Shown one piece after another: positions 7,502-12,888 of a stretch of 12,888 bases of DNA. The position numbers and the translations under genes are program-made. Source of the stretch: Comamonadaceae bacterium CG_4_10_14_3_um_filter_60_75 (GTDB lineage: Bacteria > Pseudomonadota > Gammaproteobacteria > Burkholderiales > Burkholderiaceae_C). The notes under the pieces are model-generated. The model did no database searches. It was not told the origin of the DNA and saw only the letters and a program-made list of their open reading frames with translations. Position 1 is the first letter of the stretch. Each line of letters starts with the position of its first letter. The stretch covers positions 1 to 12,888 of the forward strand of contig PFKL01000159.1 in assembly GCA_002784245.1 (NCBI GenBank). The letters are read 5' to 3'.

Positions 7502-8083
7502 TCAGGTTTCATTCGAGGCCAGCCACTGCTTACCAACGGCGGCCTTGTGCGCGGCAAAGCGGTCGAGCAAGAGGGCGGGGTCGCGCTCGACCATCAACAG
7601 CGCGCGCTGCGCCGGTTTCATGAATTGCTCCTGCGTGGCGTGGTCCAGAAACGTGATCAATGCGTTGTAATAACCCGCCACGTTCAGCAAGCCCACTGGC
7701 TTGGCGTGCATGCCCAGTTGCGCCCAGGTCCAGATTTCGAACAACTCCTCAAACGTGCCGATGCCGCCTGGCAAGGCGATAAAGCCGTCCGAGAGCTCGG
7801 CCATCAGCGTCTTGCGCTCGTGCATCGACTGGGTAACGTGCAGTTCAGTCAAGCCTGCGTGCGCCACCTCTTTGCGCGCCAGCGCTTTCGGAATCACGCC
7901 CACAGCGCGGCCGCCCAGCGCCAGCACGGTGTCGGCGACCAGACCCATCAAACCGATGCTGGCGCCGCCATAGACCAGGCCAAGATTGTGTTCAACCAGT
8001 GCACGGGCCAGGGCGCGCGCGCCTTCAGCATAAGCGTCCAGTCGCCCGGGGCTGGAGCCACAGTAAACGCAAACGGCTTTCAT
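7502..8083 (-). CDS. LOG-family protein (TIGR00730; nucleoside 5'-monophosphate phosphoribohydrolase)
   Basis: A 193-residue Rossmann-like protein of the 'lysine decarboxylase'/LOG family. Members cleave the base from cytokinin riboside monophosphates or AMP, giving ribose 5-phosphate. Diagnostic motifs are VCVYCGSSPG (4-13), VYGGASIGLMG (37-47), the MHERK catalytic segment (87-91, R90/K91) and PGGIGTFEE (105-113). Length is typical. The ATG at 8083 fits the family N-terminus (MKAVCVYCGSS); a TTG at 8104 would add seven unsupported residues. No ribosome site lies directly before 8083, but a good one precedes a short overlapping ORF at 8118. The true bacterial substrate is uncertain. No functional link to the molybdate or formate genes is apparent. 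Confidence 0.93.
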   Translation of the reverse strand: MKAVCVYCGSSPGRLDAYAEGARALARALVEHNLGLVYGGASIGLMGLVADTVLALGGRAVGVIPKALARKEVAHAGLTELHVTQSMHERKTLMAELSDGFIALPGGIGTFEELFEIWTWAQLGMHAKPVGLLNVAGYYNALITFLDHATQEQFMKPAQRALLMVERDPALLLDRFAAHKAAVGKQWLASNET

Positions 8084-8118
8084 ACGCACATCTGGCAGTA
8101 ACAAGCGAAGGTCATCAT
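8080..8118 (-). CDS. Possible 12-codon cysteine-rich leader ORF overlapping the LOG gene
   Basis: Upstream of the LOG gene, TTTTGGAGACC precedes tandem ATGs (8118, 8115). The encoded peptide would be MMTFACYCQMCV, with three cysteines in six residues. Its TGA overlaps the LOG ATG as ATGA (8080-8083). The only good ribosome-binding site in the region therefore belongs to this ORF rather than to LOG, suggesting translational coupling or a leader-peptide control. It is very short, so chance remains possible. Confidence 0.35.
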   Translation of the reverse strand: MMTFACYCQMCV

Positions 8119-8207
8119 GGTCTCCAAAATGGAATAGTGTTCATTATCTGGGTCGAATCAAGGCATCACGTTGAACCCGGCACGGCGACTGGGTCATGCG
8201 CATGAGC

Positions 8208-8297
8208 GATTGGTCTGGCGATGCGGTTTGCCGAGGTCAAGGGGGAGACCGCGTAGCAGGCGCAGGACACGTAGCAAAGCGCATCGCCAGACTGATT
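8208..8297. repeat. Long imperfect hairpin in the 8084-8391 intergenic gap
   Basis: Arms 8208-8225 and 8280-8297 pair over 18 bp, including a perfect 13-bp core (GTCTGGCGATGCG with CGCATCGCCAGAC) and three G-T pairs. A single G-G mismatch follows, then TTTGC (8227-8231) pairs with GCAAA (8274-8278). The 42-nt loop contains GGTC/GACC (8235-8238, 8247-8250). CGTAGCA occurs directly repeated at 8252 and 8270, the second copy running into the inner arm. The size and form suggest a dispersed palindromic element (REP/MITE-like) or a structured RNA. The rest of the gap shows only weak promoter-like sequence. Confidence 0.6.
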
Positions 8298-8391
8298 CAT
8301 CAGCCGCCGTAACATGAGCTTACGCCCACTACCTCGCCGCAAGACGCCGAACCCAAGCGACAATCACCTCCTGCCCGTTGACCTCACCATC

Positions 8392-8538
8392 ATGCACCAT
8401 CGAACTCTGACGCTGTCGGCCACCAGCCTGCTGGTGGCCTGCGCCACGCGCGAACCGATCAAGCCAAACCCAAATGTGCCGCGCCAGCCGCGCATCGGTC
8501 TGGCACTGGAAGCGCAAGTCCTGGCGCGCAAGCCTTGA
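8392..8538 (+). CDS. Possible small lipoprotein (48 residues)
   Basis: A short frame beginning MHHRTLTLSATSLLVACATR has a signal-like segment with lipobox LVAC (Cys17) and a proline-rich mature part of 32 residues ending in ARKP. The stop is 12 nt before the AzlC-like start, so the two could be co-transcribed. The ATG at 8392 is preferred over upstream in-frame starts from 8314 because it gives the lipobox directly. No ribosome-binding site is evident and the signal peptide has only one positive charge (Arg4), so this may not be a gene. Entericidin-like or unknown small lipoproteins are possible relatives; I do not recognise it. Confidence 0.35.
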   Translation: MHHRTLTLSATSLLVACATREPIKPNPNVPRQPRIGLALEAQVLARKP

Positions 8539-8550
8539 CGCGGACTTCAC

Positions 8551-9309
8551 ATGCAACCGCCACCGCCCACCCTCGCACCGACACCAGCTCCGCAAACCCG
8601 CCACTTATCGGCACTTGTGCTGTCTGTTCCGGTGGCCATGGGCTACATCCCGCTGGGCACGGTATTTGGTTTTTTGTTTGTGCAGGCGGGTGCGCCATGG
8701 TGGCTGGCTGTGGTGGCCAGCAGCGTCGTTTTTGCTGGTGCCGCGCAGTTCATGATGGTGCCTATGCTGGCCGCCGGACTGCCGTTGGCAACCATCGCGC
8801 TGGCCACGCTGGTGGTGAATCTGCGCCATATTTTTTACGGCCTGTCGCTGCTGCACAAACTGCCCGCGCAGCCCTGGGCACGTTGGTACCTGGTGTTTGC
8901 GCTGACCGACGAAACCTATTCGGTGCTGACCACGCTGCCCGCGGACACGCCTGCGCGCCAGATGGTGGGCGTAGCGTTGCTCAACCAGGGCTGGTGGCTG
9001 CTGGGCACGTTGCTGGGTGCAGTAATTGGTGCCCAGGCGCAAGTTGGCTGGGTCGGGTTGGACTTTGCCCTGGCGGCGCTGTTTGCGGTGCTGGCTGTGG
9101 AGCAATGGCGCAGTGCGCACAGCACCGCCCCGCTGTGGGTGGCTGTGGTCAGCTACGGCGTCGCGTTGGCGGTGCTGCCGCAACAGGCCTTGTTGGTGGC
9201 CATTGGCTTGTGCGTGCTCACCGCTTTGGCCCTGCCCGAGACCAAGCCAGCACCAGAAAACCACAATGTGTCTGGCCACCCTGCGCCGGCAGCCAAGGAT
9301 CGTACATGA
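8551..9309 (+). CDS. azlC: AzlC-family membrane exporter subunit
   Basis: A 252-residue polytopic membrane protein, the large subunit of an AzlCD two-component exporter. The family is linked to branched-chain amino acid (analogue) efflux. Landmarks are VAMGYIPLGTVFGFL near the N-terminus, FAGAAQFMMVPML (61-73), VVNLRHIFYGLSL (88-100) and FALTDETYSVL (117-127). Several further hydrophobic helices run to about residue 229, with a polar tail. The N-terminal PPPP/PAPQ segment is an unremarkable cytoplasmic leader. It overlaps azlD by 4 bp (ATGA at 9306-9309), the usual pairing. The substrate in this organism cannot be read from sequence. Confidence 0.92.
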   Translation: MQPPPPTLAPTPAPQTRHLSALVLSVPVAMGYIPLGTVFGFLFVQAGAPWWLAVVASSVVFAGAAQFMMVPMLAAGLPLATIALATLVVNLRHIFYGLSLLHKLPAQPWARWYLVFALTDETYSVLTTLPADTPARQMVGVALLNQGWWLLGTLLGAVIGAQAQVGWVGLDFALAALFAVLAVEQWRSAHSTAPLWVAVVSYGVALAVLPQQALLVAIGLCVLTALALPETKPAPENHNVSGHPAPAAKDRT

Positions 9310-9626
9310 TCGACACAACGTATGCGCTGGGGGCGCTGGGTGCCATGGCAGCGGTAACCTTTGGCTTGCGCGCGCTGCCGTTTTTGGCGGCGCGATTTCT
9401 TCAAAGTCACCCGCTGGTTCAGCGCCTGGGGCGTTTTTTGCCGCTGGCCATCATGACGCTGCTGCTATTGCACACGCTGGTGGGTAGCGCGCGTGACAAC
9501 CCGTCTGGCCCCTGGGCTGAACTCACTGCGGTTGCAACCGTGACAGTGCTCCAAGGGTGGCGTCGGCAGGCGCTGTTGAGTATTTTGACGGGCACGGCGC
9601 TGTACGTGCTGATGCGCAACTATTGA
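9306..9626 (+). CDS. azlD: AzlD-family membrane exporter subunit
   Basis: A 106-residue small membrane protein with about four helices, partner of AzlC. It carries the family signature TFGLRALPFL (18-27), then RLGRFLPLAIMTLLLLHTLV (40-59) and a C-terminal helix ending in YVLMRNY. The ATG at 9306 is inside the azlC stop (ATGA), so translation is coupled. The same frame is open upstream through azlC, but that part is out-of-frame azlC and not real. The stop is 38 bp from the convergent fdhD stop. Confidence 0.9.
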   Translation: MIDTTYALGALGAMAAVTFGLRALPFLAARFLQSHPLVQRLGRFLPLAIMTLLLLHTLVGSARDNPSGPWAELTAVATVTVLQGWRRQALLSILTGTALYVLMRNY

Positions 9627-9639
9627 CGCTACAGCCGCG

Positions 9640-9664
9640 CAAACCCGGTGTGGCCCAGGGTTTG
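9640..9664. terminator. Hairpin between convergent azlD and fdhD
   Basis: CAAACCC (9640-9646) pairs with GGGTTTG (9658-9664) around an 11-nt loop that can add two more G-C pairs past a bulged A. It fills most of the 38-bp gap and abuts the fdhD stop codon. Neither direction has a U-tract after the stem, so intrinsic termination is plausible but not certain. Confidence 0.5.
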
Positions 9665-10489
9665 TCAAGCCAACAGTTCCGTCTGCAACTTCAGGCGATG
9701 CGCGGCGCTATAGCACAGAAAACGCTTGTTGGTGGCCCGGCCAATGGCGCACAAGCCCAACTGCTGGGCCACATCCAGCCCCATCTGGGTGATGCCGCTG
9801 CGTGACACCACCATCGGCACACCCATCTGCGCCGACTTGATGACCATCTCGCTGGTGAGGCGACCAGTGGTGTAGAAGACCTTGTCGGCGCCGGTGCCCC
9901 CCACCTGCGGGTTCATCCACATCCAGCCGGCGATGGTGTCGAGCGCGTTGTGTCGCCCTACATCTTCAACAAACACCAGCAGCTCTTCTCCACGAAACAA
10001 GGCGCAGCCGTGCACCGAGCCAGACGACTTGTAGGTGGTTTCTTTCAACCGAATCGCGTTGACAATGCCATAGAGTTGCGCTTGCGTGAGCGTGGCCGGC
10101 GGCAACTTGATCTGGTCGACTTCGGCCATCAGGTCGCCAAACACGCTGCCTTGACCGCAGCCGGTAGTGACCACCCGTTTGGCGGTACGCGCTTCGATGT
10201 TGGAAATACCCTGGCGGGTTTTGACCGCGGCTGCGCCGACGTCCCAATCGACGGTGATCGAGTCCACCTCGTCAACGCTGGCCACCAAGCGCTGGTTGCG
10301 CAAAAAACCCAGCACCAGCAGTTCGGGGTGTGCGCCCAGCGTCATCAGCGTGACCAGCTCGCGCTTGTCCACGTACACCGTCAGCGCACGTTCAGCGGGA
10401 ATGGAAACCGTGTCAACATCGCCGAGCTCGTTGACGGCGCTGACCTCGCGCGTCAGCGGCGCGTGGGCTTGGGTCAGACGGGGCAACAA
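9665..10489 (-). CDS. fdhD: Formate dehydrogenase accessory sulfurtransferase FdhD
   Basis: A 274-residue cytoplasmic protein. FdhD carries sulfur from the IscS desulfurase to the molybdenum (or tungsten) bis-MGD cofactor of formate dehydrogenase, without which the enzyme is inactive. Seen here: IPAERALTVYVDKRELVTLM (30-49), VTTGCGQGSVFGDL (107-120), VEDVGRHNALD (174-184), TTGRLTSEMV (207-216) and SRSGIT (229-234). The active-site loop has only one cysteine (C111): the CxxC partner of the E. coli protein is Gly114. No ATG lies near the N-terminus; tandem TTG codons at 10489 and 10486 are the only reasonable starts. The gene starts 5 bp after the preceding gene, as the last member seen of the fdh operon. 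Confidence 0.93.
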   Translation of the reverse strand: MLPRLTQAHAPLTREVSAVNELGDVDTVSIPAERALTVYVDKRELVTLMTLGAHPELLVLGFLRNQRLVASVDEVDSITVDWDVGAAAVKTRQGISNIEARTAKRVVTTGCGQGSVFGDLMAEVDQIKLPPATLTQAQLYGIVNAIRLKETTYKSSGSVHGCALFRGEELLVFVEDVGRHNALDTIAGWMWMNPQVGGTGADKVFYTTGRLTSEMVIKSAQMGVPMVVSRSGITQMGLDVAQQLGLCAIGRATNKRFLCYSAAHRLKLQTELLA

Positions 10490-10494
10490 CGTGT

Positions 10495-10833
10495 TTACGG
10501 CTTCTTGGCTTCTGCTACAGCCGCAGGAGCTGCCGGCGCAGTCGCAGCGGGGGCTGCAGCCGTATTTGGCGTGTAAACAAGGGGGCCTGGGTCAGCGCAA
10601 GCGCCTGCCGGTGCAGCCGCTTTGCCCGTCGCTTTCCTGTAATGCGCTACCACTTGGTCCTGCGTCTTGCACAGTTTGAAGGCGTTGACTTTGCCCGTCC
10701 AGGCGGTCTTGGCAGCAGCTTCAGCGGTCTTGGCCTTGGCTTCGTCGGACAGTGCGGGCAGTTTGGCCAGCGCGGCCGAGGCCACGCAAGCCAACGCAGC
10801 GCTCAGGCACAGTGTTTTCAGGGATGTTTTCAT
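10495..10833 (-). CDS. Small secreted protein of the formate dehydrogenase operon, unknown function
   Basis: A 112-residue protein with a clear signal peptide, cleaved after about Ala23 (AALA before KLPALS). The mature part has an Ala/Lys-rich helical segment (26-45), then WTGKVNAFKLCKTQDQVVAHY with Cys55, a second cysteine at 79 (GACADPGP), and an Ala/Pro-rich low-complexity tail (92-112). The two cysteines could form a periplasmic disulfide. The ATG at 10833 has GGAG 8 nt upstream; the frame is open further back only through the gamma subunit gene. It lies 19 bp after that gene and 5 bp before fdhD, so it belongs to the operon. I do not recognise a named family. A structural or assembly role for the periplasmic enzyme is inferred from position alone. 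Confidence 0.8.
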   Translation of the reverse strand: MKTSLKTLCLSAALACVASAALAKLPALSDEAKAKTAEAAAKTAWTGKVNAFKLCKTQDQVVAHYRKATGKAAAPAGACADPGPLVYTPNTAAAPAATAPAAPAAVAEAKKP

Positions 10834-10852
10834 CAACGTGTCTCCAATCTCG

Positions 10853-12028
10853 TTAAACCTGAACGGGCTTGCCAGCCGCAGCCGCGGGAGCCACGTTGGC
10901 ACGCTGCGCCGGGATGCGGCCGGCCTTGATGTCGTCGTACCACAACTCGTGGTGGGCCTTGGCCCAGCCCTCATCAACGTAGCCGGTACGCATGCCCTCA
11001 TACGCGTCCTTGGTACCCAGCGTACCCATGTAAATGTGACCCATGAACATGCAAATCATGCCGACGTTGGACACAGCGTGCACCATCAAGGCCACTTGCA
11101 TGTTGGCGCGGCTGTAATCAAACACCGGCAGCAAATGGTTCAGGAACAAACCGGTCAACACGGCGATCAGGCCCAGCACAAACACACCGCCCCAGTAGGT
11201 GACTTTTTCGCCGCCGTTGAAACGACCGGACTTGATTTCTTTGCCCTCGATCAAGCCGCCGCCTTTGAGAAACCATTCCAGGTCGCCCTTGGCCGGCAGG
11301 TTGTCGCGCATGAAAGTGATGATCACCACCAGCAGCGAAACAGCGAACAGCGGTCCGGCAAAGTTGTGCGCGTTTTTCAGCGCATAAGCCAACCAGCCAA
11401 ACAGCGTCTTGCCCAGCATCGGCTCCAGGAAAAACTGGCCAAACGCCATCACAATGCCAGAGATGGCCAAAATGCTGAACGCGATCGCATTCGTCCAGTG
11501 CGCCGAACGCTCAAACGGCGTGAAGCGCTCAACCTTGCGCCCGGTGTAGACCTCATGCGCGACCATCGGTCCAATGCGCCAGTGGAACACCCCAATCGCC
11601 ACCAACACGATCAGCAACAACGATCCGCCGTAGGGAATGATCCAGTTGTTACGCACCTGCCGCCAGGCTTCGCCGGCGTTGGTCACGCGGGAACCGGGGT
11701 ACTGCACAAACGGCTGGATCAATACGCCAGCCTCAGGCGCCTGGGATTTGGGCAAGCTGCTGAAACCAGCCACACCCGAGCCCACCTGCCGCCACATGGG
11801 CGCGTTGTTGCCGGGCTGCACCCGGGCACGCTCGCCATTGGTCTGAGCTGCGTAGCCGGGCTCCGTGCTGGCGTCGGGCTTGACGTCGGCAATGTTCATG
11901 CTCTGGATGCCCGGCATCGCGGGCGCCGGTGCAGATTCAGCTGCCGGTGCAGTTTGCGCCCAGGCGGTCGCGCCGCACAGCAGCAAGGCTGCAAGCACCG
12001 CAGCGGCATTTGGAAAGGCTTTTTTCAT
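10853..12028 (-). CDS. Formate dehydrogenase gamma subunit, cytochrome b556
   Basis: A 391-residue membrane subunit that takes electrons from the iron-sulfur subunit via b hemes to quinone. The signal-like N-terminus (cleavage near AWA, residue 24) leads into a periplasmic extension of about 105 residues containing VQPGNNAPMWRQVGSG and GEAWRQVRN. The first retained helix is at about 132-150; four more lie near 181-203, 222-240, 278-297 and 311-333. Likely heme/quinone-site histidines are H177 (ERSAHW), H221 (KNAHNF), H317 (MVHAVSN) and H331 (MGHIYMG). The long extension makes it much bigger than E. coli FdnI/FdoI (about 215 residues), as in other fdhC-type gamma subunits. The start has a strong GGAGG 4 nt upstream. 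Equivalent names are fdhC, fdoI and fdnI. Confidence 0.93.
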   Translation of the reverse strand: MKKAFPNAAAVLAALLLCGATAWAQTAPAAESAPAPAMPGIQSMNIADVKPDASTEPGYAAQTNGERARVQPGNNAPMWRQVGSGVAGFSSLPKSQAPEAGVLIQPFVQYPGSRVTNAGEAWRQVRNNWIIPYGGSLLLIVLVAIGVFHWRIGPMVAHEVYTGRKVERFTPFERSAHWTNAIAFSILAISGIVMAFGQFFLEPMLGKTLFGWLAYALKNAHNFAGPLFAVSLLVVIITFMRDNLPAKGDLEWFLKGGGLIEGKEIKSGRFNGGEKVTYWGGVFVLGLIAVLTGLFLNHLLPVFDYSRANMQVALMVHAVSNVGMICMFMGHIYMGTLGTKDAYEGMRTGYVDEGWAKAHHELWYDDIKAGRIPAQRANVAPAAAAGKPVQV

Positions 12029-12040
12029 AGGGCCTCCAGC

Positions 12041-12262
12041 TCAGTTCATGCGGGTGTAGTCGTTCATGCCGTACTGGCTGCGCGCCTTCAAATGCGACTC
12101 CCAGCTGCCCTTGTCGCCGGCTTTCCAGTCGGCGTTGACAAACGCCTTGCCGGTGCCTGTGTAGGCCGGCGCGTCGTGCTTGTTGGTTTGCAGTTCCTGC
12201 GGCTTGTCACCACAGGCACTCAGAACGACTGCGATCGAGAGAACAAAGAGTGTGCGTTTCAT
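12041..12262 (-). CDS. Small lipoprotein inside the formate dehydrogenase operon
   Basis: A 73-residue protein: signal peptide MKRTLFVLSIAVVLSA with lipobox LSAC (Cys17), then a polar mature domain of 57 residues. The mature part holds KAFVNADWKAGDKGSWESHL and ends RSQYGMNDYTRMN, with two tryptophans and several tyrosines. The start overlaps the beta-subunit stop as ATGA, with AAGGAG 7 nt upstream inside the beta gene; the gamma subunit follows after 12 nt. This tight placement between beta and gamma genes, on the same strand, makes a role in the complex likely (anchoring, assembly or stability). That is inference; I know no named family for it. Confidence 0.85.
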   Translation of the reverse strand: MKRTLFVLSIAVVLSACGDKPQELQTNKHDAPAYTGTGKAFVNADWKAGDKGSWESHLKARSQYGMNDYTRMN

Positions 12263-12882
12263 GACTTGACTCCTTCAGCGGCAGGTTGACCGGCTTGTTT
12301 GGAACCGTAGGCGGTGCCCCATCCCCAAACTTCAGCGCCTTTGCCACGGCGCAGCACGCGGTTGCGGAAGATGTCGGCCACCACGTCGCCGTCGCCAGCG
12401 ATGAGCGCTTTGGTTGAACACATTTCAGCGCAAGCGGGCAGTTTGCCTTCGGCCAGGCGGTTGCGGCCATATTTTTCAAACTCGGCCTGGCTGCCGTTTT
12501 CTTCCGGGCCACCGGCGCAGAAGGTGCACTTATCCATCTTGCCGCGCACGCCAAACGTGCCTTGGCTGGGGAACTGTGGCGCGCCAAAAGGGCAGGCATA
12601 AGAGCAATAGCCGCAGCCAATGCACACATCCTTGTCGTGCAGCACCACGCCTTCGTCGGTGCGGTAGAAACAGTTCACCGGGCACACGGCCATGCAGGGC
12701 GCATCGCTGCAATGCATGCAGGCCACCGAGATCGATTTTTCACCCGGCACACCGTCGTTGAGCGTGACCACGCGGCGGCGGTTCACACCCCAGGGCACTT
12801 CGTGCTCGTTCTTGCAGGCGGTGACGCAACCGTTGCATTCAATACAACGCTCTGCATCGCAAACAAATTTCATTCTTGCCAT
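12259..12882 (-). CDS. Formate dehydrogenase beta subunit, four [4Fe-4S] clusters
   Basis: A 207-residue ferredoxin-like electron-transfer subunit. Cysteine groups: C13/16/19/23, C55/58/63/67, C87/90/93/97, and C119/122 with C151/155, enough for four [4Fe-4S] clusters; C8 and C71 are extra. It relays electrons from the catalytic subunit to the gamma cytochrome b. E. coli FdnH/FdoH are longer (about 300 residues) and end in a membrane helix. This one has no such helix, which fits the soluble FdhB type seen in Shewanella/Campylobacter-like systems. The ATG at 12882 gives the N-terminus MARMKFVCD; 12873 is an alternative start. Only 6 bases precede it, including TAA that may be the stop of the catalytic-subunit gene outside the window. 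Confidence 0.95.
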   Translation of the reverse strand: MARMKFVCDAERCIECNGCVTACKNEHEVPWGVNRRRVVTLNDGVPGEKSISVACMHCSDAPCMAVCPVNCFYRTDEGVVLHDKDVCIGCGYCSYACPFGAPQFPSQGTFGVRGKMDKCTFCAGGPEENGSQAEFEKYGRNRLAEGKLPACAEMCSTKALIAGDGDVVADIFRNRVLRRGKGAEVWGWGTAYGSKQAGQPAAEGVKS

Positions 12883-12888
12883 TTTTAA

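Noticed and set aside
8166..8363. 65-codon minus-strand frame over the intergenic hairpin
   Set aside because: Most of it is translation of the inverted-repeat element itself (DALCYVSCACYAVSPL), with no ribosome site. It is better explained as repeat DNA.
8535..9305. In-frame upstream extension of azlD through azlC
   Set aside because: This is the out-of-frame reading of azlC. The azlD family N-terminus begins at the ATG at 9306.
10667..12289. Long plus-strand open frame (540 codons) antisense to the gamma subunit
   Set aside because: It runs across several real minus-strand genes and their gaps; composition is His/Arg/Gln-rich and shadow-like.
1..12888. CRISPR arrays, tRNA/rRNA genes, insertion sequences, prophage or integrase genes
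   Set aside because: I looked for regularly spaced repeats, tRNA-like ends and transposase motifs and saw none. The window looks like ordinary chromosomal metabolic and regulatory genes.

Overview
The window looks like the chromosome of a betaproteobacterium of the Comamonadaceae (Rhodoferax/Polaromonas/Acidovorax-like). The basis is GC-rich coding, the gene families and their order, and an AT-richer intergenic repeat (core ATAGCTGCTTGC...AAGGGCTAGAGG) that I recall as common in that family. Assignments rest on reading motifs in the sequence; no database search was possible.

Left part (1-4773): a regulatory block. On the minus strand a membrane histidine kinase with a large periplasmic Cache-like sensor (1767-3584) overlaps an NtrC-type sigma-54 response regulator (398-1777). 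Just downstream lies the cut-off start of a lipoprotein gene (1-228). It is preceded by a consensus sigma-54 promoter (267-281) and a cluster of TGTCA half-sites, including an inverted repeat, about 100 bp further upstream. This arrangement suggests that the two-component pair drives the lipoprotein gene. On the plus strand, divergent from the kinase, is a GAF/Fis-type regulator with no AAA+ domain (3679-4773). A perfect 12-bp palindrome sits between the two divergent genes.

Middle (4805-7423): modA-modB-modC, a molybdate ABC importer, begins 31 nt after the GAF/Fis regulator on the same strand. A family-type repeat fills the space after modC, and a related sequence appears inside the modC reading frame. 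A convergent LOG-family gene (7502-8083) follows, with a possible 12-codon cysteine-rich leader ORF overlapping its start. The 8084-8391 gap holds a long hairpin. Then come a possible tiny lipoprotein and an AzlC/AzlD-type transporter pair (8551-9626).

Right part (9665-12888, minus strand): the distal part of a formate dehydrogenase operon. In transcription order it encodes an iron-sulfur beta subunit, a small lipoprotein, a cytochrome b gamma subunit, a small secreted protein, and FdhD, the sulfurtransferase needed to activate the Mo/W enzyme. The catalytic subunit would lie just beyond the right edge. The common thread is formate respiration: molybdate uptake supplies the metal, FdhD sulfurates the cofactor, and beta/gamma pass electrons to the quinone pool. 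The two small exported proteins inside this operon, and the promoter/enhancer layout at the left end, are the least explained parts.
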